A DNA stretch of 55,300 bases, from positions 1 through 55,300 of the forward strand of contig JAJCXX010000047.1 of assembly GCA_029263195.1 (NCBI GenBank), read 5' to 3'. This document shows positions 48,876 to 55,300 of the stretch, one piece after another. Position numbers and translations under genes: made by a program. The DNA is from Acidimicrobiales bacterium. GTDB taxonomy: Bacteria; Actinomycetota; Acidimicrobiia; Acidimicrobiales; Aldehydirespiratoraceae. The number at the start of each line of letters is the position of its first letter. Positions within the stretch are counted from its first letter, which is position 1. The notes beneath the pieces were generated by a model. It searched no databases, had not been told where the DNA came from, and was given only the letters and a program-made list of their open reading frames with translations.

Positions 48876-50656
48876 TCTGAGACCACCTCGATGAGTGGCG
48901 CTCCACTCTTCCAGCGGGCCTTGATTCTCGTCACGTCGGTTGCGCTCGTGAACGTGATCTGGACGTGGGTTGGGCTGACGACGTGGACCGTCTCCGTGAA
49001 GCCCGCCGCGGGGGTGATCGAAATCACATCGACCAGTGTGGAGGTGAACGAGAACGTCGCCTGCCCTCCAACGGATACGCCGGTGAGGATTTCACCGCTG
49101 AACATTGTGGTTGCGGTGGCGATGACCGTGGTGGTTGGAACGGCGGTGGTAGGAGCGGCGGTGGTAGGAGCGGCGGTAGTTGGAACGGCGGTGGTTGTGG
49201 CGATGGCCGTGGTCGGGGTGGGAGCAGCCGTCGTGGCAGGGGCAGCGGTCGTCGCGGTGGGAATCTTGGTCGTTGTGGTGGTCGCCCCAGGAACCGAAGA
49301 GGTGGTGGCAGGAGCGGTGACAGCAACTTCGCCGGGTGGCACGGCCGTCGGCTCGGCGGCCGGGAGAACGGGCGACAAAGTGGTCGTCGATGGGGGGCTG
49401 GTTGAGGTCGCCGGGTCATCGTCGAAACGATCGGCGGCACGGATCGTGGTGGATGTGAAGAGAGGGGCCGTGGTGGTTGTGACCACTTCCACGACGACGT
49501 CGGCGCTCGACGATGTGGCTGGAATGGCTCCGACCCCCGACGCAACACTGATTGCGGTAATCGCGGTGACGGTGGCGGCCGTACCGGCCGTTGTGGCCAC
49601 TGTGGACACCGATTGGGCGAGGCCGGGGAATTGGCTCAGCCACGCCACGGAACCGGCTGCCGCCCTGACTCGCCCGATTCCCACATTGAGAAACGCCCGA
49701 ACCACCACAGGATCGAACTGCGTGCCGGCGCAGGCTGCCAGTTCGGCCCGGGCCTTCTCCGGCTCAATCGGCTTCTTGTAGGAACGAGCCGCCGTCATGA
49801 CGTCGTAGGCGTCCGCCACCGCAACTATTCGGCCGGCAATCGAAATCTCCTCGCCGGCGAGGCCACTGGGGTAGCCCGTGCCGTCCCAACGTTCGTGGTG
49901 ATCTGTCGCGGCACGCGTCCAGTCACCGAGCCATGGCACGAGTGGAGCGATCAGGTCGGCGGCCGCTGCTGGATGCTGCCTGATCTGATCCCACTCGGCA
50001 TCGGTCGGCTTCGAGGGCTTGGTCAAAATGTCGGCTGGAACATCGAGCTTCCCGATGTCGTGCATGAGCGCAGCCCAGTGGAGCATCTGCCGATCGTGTT
50101 CCCCGAGGCCGAGTTCCTCTCCGATGAGATCGCTGTAGGCGCGGACTCGTTCGGAGTGACCTCGAGTGAGACGGTCGTGTTGGCCGACCTGCCCGACCAG
50201 CCCGATCAGCGTCTCGGCACCGGTAGCGACGTCGATGGCCTCCGGGTCTTCGCGTAGGGTCGTCAATCTGGATTCGAGCTGACGGGTGGTGCCGTTCCTG
50301 AGTGCCACGCCGAATCGGTGAGGGGCCTGATCGGGGAACACGGTCGAGAATCTGAACAATGCTGCGAGGGGCAGCAACCGGCGAGCCAGTCGATCGACGA
50401 TTCTCATGACGACGAACGCGACCGCTATGGCGCCGGCGAACCAGACCACGCTGCCCGCGAGGTTCGATGGCCGCGACACCAGGCGTGTCACGGTGTGGAG
50501 AGCGATGACGCTCATGGCGATCGGGACGGACGCGACGAGAAACCTGATCAGAAGCGCGGCTTTGGGGCGCGCCACCCACCGGCCCGGATCACGATCGTCC
50601 GCCGATGAGCGCGCGGACGATCCGGTCGACCCCGTTGAGCGCGAGAGACTCGCCAT
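48872..50656 (-). CDS. Membrane HD-GYP protein with Thr-rich stalk and C-terminal beta domain
   Basis: The 594-aa protein has two N-terminal transmembrane helices (about 36-59 and 66-88), then an HD-GYP domain (about 145-330). The latter has HSERVRAYS near 167, LMHDIGKLDVP (His199-Asp200), HHERWDGTGYPSGL (Gly-Tyr-Pro at 261-263) and VADAYDVMTA. A weaker hydrophobic stretch (about 345-380) is followed by a Thr/Ala/Pro-rich linker (about 390-517) and a small beta domain (518-594). HD-GYP enzymes degrade cyclic di-GMP. The topology would put the linker and beta domain outside. The start ATG 50656 is preferred to the longer open frame. Confidence 0.8.
   Translation of the reverse strand: MASLSRSTGSTGSSARSSADDRDPGRWVARPKAALLIRFLVASVPIAMSVIALHTVTRLVSRPSNLAGSVVWFAGAIAVAFVVMRIVDRLARRLLPLAALFRFSTVFPDQAPHRFGVALRNGTTRQLESRLTTLREDPEAIDVATGAETLIGLVGQVGQHDRLTRGHSERVRAYSDLIGEELGLGEHDRQMLHWAALMHDIGKLDVPADILTKPSKPTDAEWDQIRQHPAAAADLIAPLVPWLGDWTRAATDHHERWDGTGYPSGLAGEEISIAGRIVAVADAYDVMTAARSYKKPIEPEKARAELAACAGTQFDPVVVRAFLNVGIGRVRAAAGSVAWLSQFPGLAQSVSTVATTAGTAATVTAITAISVASGVGAIPATSSSADVVVEVVTTTTAPLFTSTTIRAADRFDDDPATSTSPPSTTTLSPVLPAAEPTAVPPGEVAVTAPATTSSVPGATTTTTKIPTATTAAPATTAAPTPTTAIATTTAVPTTAAPTTAAPTTAVPTTTVIATATTMFSGEILTGVSVGGQATFSFTSTLVDVISITPAAGFTETVHVVSPTHVQITFTSATDVTRIKARWKSGAPLIEVVSD
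49100..49290. repeat. 15-nt low-complexity repeats encoding the HD-GYP stalk
   Basis: Units of the form GGAGCGGCGGTGGTA recur with small changes, best between 49137 and 49200. They encode TTAAP/TTAVP repeats on the minus strand. Confidence 0.75.
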
Positions 50657-50719
50657 TTCGTCTATATCGGCAGTTTCAGATAGGAATTGACCGTTCCGGG
50701 TTTGAGGGTGGTGACAACT

Positions 50720-51874
50720 ATGGGCATCGAGGAATGGGACGTGAAGTCCAAATTCGACCTGCCGGTCGGTCGGGTCTGGCTGAATGCATCGCACCAGGGG
50801 CCGCTGCCGAATCGAGCGGCGGACGCCGTGGGCGAGATGGTGCGCTGGAAGCAGCAGCCCCACCACATGATGTCGTCGGCACCGTTCACCGAGGTTCCCG
50901 AATCTCTCCGATCAGAGCTGGCAGGGCTGCTCTCGGTGCCATCGGATGAGCTGGCGCTGGCCAACAGCTCTTCTTACGGGCTGCATCTGGTGGCGAACGG
51001 TCTCGACCTGACCACGGGCGATGAGGTCATCGTGGCCCGAAATGACTTTCCTTCCGACATTCTGCCCTGGACTCGTCTGGAGTCTCGGGGTGTGAACGTG
51101 AGACAACTCGAGCCGCAGGGGCAAGTTCTCACTGCCGAGGAGATCGCGCTCGAGATGACATCGCGAACCCGTGTCGTCTGCCTGACATGGGTGCATTCTC
51201 TGAGCGGCCATGTGATCGACCTGGATGCGATCGGTCAGCTCTGCCGGGATAACGACGTGTTGTTCGTGGTGAACGGATCACAAGGGGTGGGTGGCATCCC
51301 GATCAGCCCGAGCGAGCATCCGATCGATGTACTCACGAGTGTCGGATTCAAGTACCTGTGTGGCCCCTACGGCACTGGCTTCTGCTGGTTGTCGAGCCGT
51401 GCCATGGACCGTGTCGCCGCCAACAAGCTCTACTGGCTGAGTTCGCTCTCGGCCGACGATCTGGCCGCGGAGGTACTTGATCTCGATGCGATCCAGGAGC
51501 CGGCTGGTGCCCGGCGCCATGACGTGTTCGGTACTGCCAACTTCTTCAACTTCGCGGCTCTGAGTGAATCGGCGGCTCTCATTGCTGAAGCCGGTGTCCC
51601 ACGAATTCATGCCCACAATTTGTCGCTGTCGACTCACCTGGCCTCCGGGGTCGACCCGGCCCGGTACGAAGTCCAGGATCGTGGCGACGAAAGGTGCTGG
51701 TCGGCAGTGCTGTTCCTGCGTCCTGTTGAGCGCAGCCTCGAAGACGCTGCCCGGGAGCTCGATGAGGCCGGGATAGATGTGGCGAGGCGTCGGGGCATGA
51801 TTCGGGTGGCGCCACATTTCTACAACGGATCCGATGACATCGAACGAGCGATCGCCGCTCTCAACGGGAACTGA
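50720..51874 (+). CDS. Class V aminotransferase-fold PLP enzyme
   Basis: The 384-aa protein has GRVWLNASHQGPLP near residue 18, ANSSSYGLHLVANGL near 80, WVHSLSGHVIDLDAI near 156 and VVNGSQGVGGIPI. The PLP lysine is in VGFKYLCGPYGTGFCWL near 212. The group includes kynureninase, cysteine desulfurase and epimerase relatives; exact chemistry is not assignable. ATG 50720 is used. In-frame GTG codons at 50708 and 50711 are alternatives. It is divergent from the HD-GYP gene. Confidence 0.8.
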   Translation: MGIEEWDVKSKFDLPVGRVWLNASHQGPLPNRAADAVGEMVRWKQQPHHMMSSAPFTEVPESLRSELAGLLSVPSDELALANSSSYGLHLVANGLDLTTGDEVIVARNDFPSDILPWTRLESRGVNVRQLEPQGQVLTAEEIALEMTSRTRVVCLTWVHSLSGHVIDLDAIGQLCRDNDVLFVVNGSQGVGGIPISPSEHPIDVLTSVGFKYLCGPYGTGFCWLSSRAMDRVAANKLYWLSSLSADDLAAEVLDLDAIQEPAGARRHDVFGTANFFNFAALSESAALIAEAGVPRIHAHNLSLSTHLASGVDPARYEVQDRGDERCWSAVLFLRPVERSLEDAARELDEAGIDVARRRGMIRVAPHFYNGSDDIERAIAALNGN

Positions 51875-51988
51875 AGGATGGCATGATGCGAACGCGCGAG
51901 GTCATCGGCTCGGCGTTTGGTACCGAACGCCTGTATCTAACTACTCTCCGCTGGTGGGTGTCGTGGACGCCCGGCTGAGGGGTCCATC

Positions 51989-53245
51989 ATGAAGTTCGGG
52001 ATTTTCTATGAACATCAGCTTCCTCGGCCTTGGCGTGAGGGATCTGAGTTGCAGCTGTTTCAGGAGGCACTCGATCAGGTGGAGCTCGCCGACCGGTTGG
52101 GCATCGACTACGCGTGGGAGGTGGAGCATCACTTCCTCGATGAGTACTCCCACTCATCGGCGCCCGAAGTCTTCCTGGCGGCTTGCTCTCAGCGCACCTC
52201 GCATATCAGGCTGGGCCACGGGATCGTGCTGATGCTTCCCGGCTACAACCAGCCGGCACGCATTGCCGAGCGACTTGCCACCCTCGATCTGGTGTCCAAT
52301 GGTCGGGTTGAGTGGGGTACCGGAGAGTCAGCGTCGAAGGCCGAACTCGAAGGGTTCAACATCGAATGGACCGGGGAGACCAAGCGCGAGATGTGGCGTG
52401 AGACCACCGAGCAGGTGGCCAACATGCTCGTTATGGACCCCTACCCGGGATTCGACGGCAAGTACTTCTCGATGCCCTGCCGAAATGTCGTTCCGAAGCC
52501 GGTTCAGCGTCCGCATCCTCCGTTGTGGCTGGCCTGCTCCAACCGCGACACCATCCATGAGGCGGCCCGTGCCGGCGTCGGAGCACTGACCTTTGCGTTC
52601 GTTGATCAGAGCGACGCCAAGAAGTGGGTCGAGGAGTACTACGACATCATCAAGACCGAGTGCGTGCCGATCGGACATTCCGTCAACGCCAATGTCGCGA
52701 TGGTCACAGGCTTTTCCTGTCACGAAGATTCCGAGGAGGCCAAGCGACGGGGTATGGACGGGTTTCGCTTCTTTGCGTTCGCTCTCGGACATCACTACTT
52801 GTTCGGGCAGCACAAGCCGGGTCGAACCGACGTGTGGAGCGACTTCGAGAATGCCCGTGAGCTCATTCCGGAGGAGGGGGCCAACCGTGGGATCGGAACT
52901 CCCGACGAACTCAAGGATCATCTGCAGGGCTTTGCTGATGCCGGTGTCGACCAGGTCGTGTTCATCCAGCAGGGTGGCCGAAACCGCCACGACCACATCT
53001 GTGAGTCTCTGGAGCTCTTCGCCGAGAAGGTGATGCCGCACTTCAAAGGTGAAGAGGTCGAACGTGAGCGACGAAAGGCCGAGGAGTTGGCGCCCTATAT
53101 CGAGGCGGCTCTGCAGCGCAAGCAGTACATGCCAGCGCCCTCCGACGATGAGATCCCCGACATATTTGCCTACGGGCGCGACATCGTTGAGCGTGAAGGG
53201 GTAGACGACCAAGCGCGAGGCGGATCGTTCACCAAGTCGAACTGA
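51989..53245 (+). CDS. LLM-class flavin-dependent oxidoreductase (luciferase-like)
   Basis: The 418-aa TIM-barrel protein begins MKFGIFYEHQLPRPW and has DYAWEVEHHFLDEYSHSSAPEV near residue 40, RLGHGIVLMLPGYNQPARIAE near 73, LVSNGRVEWGTGES and PPLWLACSNRDTI. The EHHF motif is typical of bacterial-luciferase-type monooxygenases using FMNH2 or F420H2. The substrate is unknown. GAGGGG lies 6 nt before the ATG. The C-terminal 60 residues form a charged extension. Confidence 0.85.
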   Translation: MKFGIFYEHQLPRPWREGSELQLFQEALDQVELADRLGIDYAWEVEHHFLDEYSHSSAPEVFLAACSQRTSHIRLGHGIVLMLPGYNQPARIAERLATLDLVSNGRVEWGTGESASKAELEGFNIEWTGETKREMWRETTEQVANMLVMDPYPGFDGKYFSMPCRNVVPKPVQRPHPPLWLACSNRDTIHEAARAGVGALTFAFVDQSDAKKWVEEYYDIIKTECVPIGHSVNANVAMVTGFSCHEDSEEAKRRGMDGFRFFAFALGHHYLFGQHKPGRTDVWSDFENARELIPEEGANRGIGTPDELKDHLQGFADAGVDQVVFIQQGGRNRHDHICESLELFAEKVMPHFKGEEVERERRKAEELAPYIEAALQRKQYMPAPSDDEIPDIFAYGRDIVEREGVDDQARGGSFTKSN

Positions 53246-53388
53246 TCTCCGAACCGATATGACATCGGCACCCGTCCGGTAGGTTCGGTGGCTTGGAGCC
53301 GGTTTGTTGCCTTCTTGTTGTGTGATTGTGGGGCATTGCTTCCAGACAGTGATTCGGTTGGCCCATGATTGCAGCGGCGGAGCGTTCC

Positions 53389-53394
53389 TAGACT
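53389..53394 (+). promoter_or_regulatory. Candidate -10 TAGACT for the SLH protein gene
   Basis: TAGACT lies 70 nt before ATG 53465. No strong -35 is seen. The rest of the 219-bp gap holds no recognisable gene. Confidence 0.35.
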
Positions 53395-53464
53395 TGTCGT
53401 GGGGTCCGAGCTGGGCCGCGATCGGGGATGTGGATCCCAGCAGGTAGAGAGGCGAGATTCTGAT

Positions 53465-55300
53465 ATGAGGTCCGATTGGATGAGGGTTCGGGGGGCAGCT
53501 TTCGCTGTCGCTGTGTCCGCGGCCGGCTTGGCCACGGTGTCGGTCCTGCCGTCGACGCCGGCTGGGGCGCTGCCAGCCGCGTGTGATCGCATTGCGTGGA
53601 CGGGCGACGATGGTGTCACCCCTCAGGTATGGGTCGCCGACGACGGCGGCACCAACCGTGAGCTCATCTCAACTGTTTCCGATGGCCTCGATCCGATCGA
53701 CAACAGATCGGTGTCCTGGTCGAGCAGCGGTTCTTCAATCGGCTGGTCCGGCAAGAATGGCCCGGCGATCGAGGACTACGACGTCTATGTGTCCGACTCA
53801 TCGGGCTCGGCTCGGATACCGCTCACTTCGACCATCGCGGCAGACTTCCCGAAGCTCAACGGCTCGGCCGACTGGTCGCCCGACGACTCCAAGATCGTGT
53901 GGTCCGGCCACGATGGCTCCAACTTCGAGATCTTCGTGGCCGGCGCGACCGGAGCCAGCCGTCAGGACATTTCCTCTGTTGGGTCGGTTCCGGATCTCAC
54001 TGTCAACAGAGACCCGCAGTGGTCGCCCGACGGGACCCAGATCGTGTGGTCCGGAAGAGACGGCACCGAGAAGATCTGGATCGCGAGCGCCGATGGTACT
54101 GGCCGCGTTCTCGTCTCGGGCGCCGATGCTGGTGCCCCGACGGTGAACCGATTCCCGAGCTGGTCCCCCGATGGAACCAAGATCGCTTGGTCGGGTCTTG
54201 ATTCCGCCTCCGCTACCGAACAGATTTGGGTCGCCGATGTCGACGGCACCAACCGGATGCTTGTTTCCAATACCGGTGTCGGAACCAATCCGACCGCCAA
54301 CAAGTTCCCTCGATGGTCTCCGGACGGAACCAGTCTCGCTTGGTCGGGTTACGACAGTGGCACGACCACTGAGCAGGTGTGGGTCGCCGATGCAGTAGGC
54401 ACGAACCGGGTGCCCATCTCAACGGTGGATGCGGCTAGCGCTCCGATTTCAAATCAGCAACCCGACTGGTCTCCAGACGGTCTGCGGATTGCCTGGCAGG
54501 GGACTCGCGTCGAAATGAAGATCTGGGTTGCCAATGCCGATGGGACGGCTCGCACCGCGGTATCGGACGTCGCTGCCGACCCTGACCCCACGTCCAACCA
54601 GAGCCCGGTCTGGCGTCCCCGAGTCGGAGCAGTTGCGCTTTCGGCGCCTGTCGTTCCGTTGGTGGTCGGAACTTCGATCGACCTGACGGTCACCGCGACA
54701 CCGGCCTGCTCTACCGCAGACGTCGAGATCCACGGACTCTCTCTGGACTGTCTCAGTTCGGTCTCCGTCACCGCAACTGCTGGAACGGTGAGCGCCTCGG
54801 GTGTCTGGTCGATCGACGTTCTCGATGGACCGGCCTCGGCAACGATCTCGGGCACCGTGTTGCCGTCCGGGGTCTGCACCGGAACAGTATCGGTAGCCGA
54901 ATCCATGCCGGCTGAGACGGTCGCATCGTCCGTGATGATCGGTCGGGTCGGCCCGGATGCTTTACCCCCGTGCGATTTGTCGGCGACTCCGTTTGTTGAT
55001 GTTGGTGTGTCGTTTGCGTTTGGCGATGTGGCGTGCATCTTCAACTTGGGGATCACGGTTGGAACCAGCGGTACTACCTATTCGCCTGCTGACTCGGTGA
55101 CTCGTGAGCAGATGGCGGCTTTCCTGGCACGTCTGTGGCGCAAGGCCGGTGGTACCTGTGATTTGTCGGCGACTCCGTTTGTTGATGTTGGTGTGTCGTC
55201 GTTTGCGTTTGGCGATGTGGCGTGCATCTACAACTTGGGGATCACGGTTGGAACCAGCGGTACTACCTATTCGCCTGCTAGCTCGGTGACTCGTGAGCAG
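53465..55300 (+). CDS. Secreted beta-propeller protein with SLH-like repeats (3' partial)
   Basis: The frame is open for 612 codons to the window edge. A signal peptide (about 1-37, VRGAAFAVAVSAAGLATVSV then AGA) is followed by about six TolB/PD40-like blades (about 40-385) of the form WSPDGTKIAWSG and IWVADVDGTNR. An Ig-like beta region (about 385-500) comes next. From about residue 503 are SLH-type units (CDLSATPFVDV, FAFGDVACI, NLGITVGTSGTTYSP, VTREQMAAFLARLWR). SLH units usually bind cell-wall polymers, so this is probably a surface protein. The gene continues beyond the window. Confidence 0.78.
   Translation, partial: MRSDWMRVRGAAFAVAVSAAGLATVSVLPSTPAGALPAACDRIAWTGDDGVTPQVWVADDGGTNRELISTVSDGLDPIDNRSVSWSSSGSSIGWSGKNGPAIEDYDVYVSDSSGSARIPLTSTIAADFPKLNGSADWSPDDSKIVWSGHDGSNFEIFVAGATGASRQDISSVGSVPDLTVNRDPQWSPDGTQIVWSGRDGTEKIWIASADGTGRVLVSGADAGAPTVNRFPSWSPDGTKIAWSGLDSASATEQIWVADVDGTNRMLVSNTGVGTNPTANKFPRWSPDGTSLAWSGYDSGTTTEQVWVADAVGTNRVPISTVDAASAPISNQQPDWSPDGLRIAWQGTRVEMKIWVANADGTARTAVSDVAADPDPTSNQSPVWRPRVGAVALSAPVVPLVVGTSIDLTVTATPACSTADVEIHGLSLDCLSSVSVTATAGTVSASGVWSIDVLDGPASATISGTVLPSGVCTGTVSVAESMPAETVASSVMIGRVGPDALPPCDLSATPFVDVGVSFAFGDVACIFNLGITVGTSGTTYSPADSVTREQMAAFLARLWRKAGGTCDLSATPFVDVGVSSFAFGDVACIYNLGITVGTSGTTYSPASSVTREQ
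54971..55300 (+). repeat. Tandem 186-nt repeats encoding SLH-like units
   Basis: Copy 1 spans 54971-55156 and copy 2 starts at 55157 and is cut by the window end. They are nearly identical in DNA. Differences are few, including one extra TCG codon in copy 2. Codon choice (TTT, GTT, GAT, TTG) differs from the C/G-ending codons of the preceding blades. Confidence 0.85.

Noticed and set aside
49100-49290. Short regular repeats that could look like a CRISPR array
   Set aside because: Units are 15 nt, in frame and without unique spacers; they encode TTAAP-type protein repeats.
48891-49781. Long Val-rich plus-strand reading frame
   Set aside because: It is antisense to the Thr-rich stalk of the HD-GYP gene, whose catalytic motifs show the real strand.
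53250-53290. CCGAT...ATCGG hairpin as terminator after the LLM gene
   Set aside because: The stem is only 5 bp and no T-run follows. Too weak to call.

Overview
This 55.3 kb window is a high-GC, gene-dense stretch of an actinobacterial chromosome. Two things point to Actinomycetota. One is gene order: TPR protein, HAD phosphatase, tlyA, nadK, recN, pyrG, NUDIX, xerD, scpA/scpB, rluB and cmk match the Mycobacterium tuberculosis Rv1691-Rv1712 neighbourhood, and murI, cAMP-phosphodiesterase-like MBL protein, rph, rdgB match Rv1338-Rv1341. The other is the presence of LLM/F420-type oxidoreductases. The DhnA/FbaB-type class I aldolase, ferredoxin-dependent 2-oxoglutarate oxidoreductase and SLH-type repeat protein suggest the class Acidimicrobiia, but that placement is inference. 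No phage, insertion sequence or CRISPR array was seen, and no gene-free stretch exceeds about 220 bases.

Region 1 (1-20.7 kb) is mostly plus-strand housekeeping. It starts with the 5S rRNA end of an rRNA operon and its terminator, then a TPR protein, an SSB-like protein, class I fructose-bisphosphate aldolase and korAB. A translationally coupled run follows: HAD phosphatase, tlyA, nadK, recN. Next come pyrG, NUDIX, xerD and an HD protein; trpS on the minus strand; then scpA, scpB, rluB, tyrA, aroA, cmk and plsC.

Region 2 (20.7-29.5 kb) holds a small cytochrome c with a DUF6529-like membrane protein and ispH (minus), rpmB-rpmG, murI, MBL hydrolase, rph, rdgB, tRNA-Leu (minus), clpP, rpe (minus), a TrmA-family RNA methyltransferase and udk (minus).

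Region 3 (29.5-46.3 kb) is more accessory. It has an aminotransferase and crotonase pair, a coiled-coil protein, an LAFTG surface protein, a CDF metal transporter, an acyl-CoA dehydrogenase under a palindromic operator, a miniature PPDK-like protein, two LLM-related or membrane genes, a purine deaminase behind a leaderless upstream ORF, a MOSC protein, a small unknown protein under a palindrome and DnaA-like boxes, a Rieske fusion, an SDR and a DEAD-box helicase with a structured leader.

Region 4 (46.3-55.3 kb) has divergent MFS and ArsP-like permease genes sharing nested palindromes, an HD-GYP protein with a probable extracellular Thr-rich stalk, a class V aminotransferase, a luciferase-like oxidoreductase, and a secreted beta-propeller/SLH protein cut by the window end.

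One theme runs through the window. Most transcription-unit-leading genes have a TANNNT -10 hexamer ending 6-8 nt before the start codon and no Shine-Dalgarno, which is the layout of leaderless mRNAs. Downstream operon genes instead overlap their neighbours (ATGA, GTGA, TGATG). This pattern was used to choose several starts.
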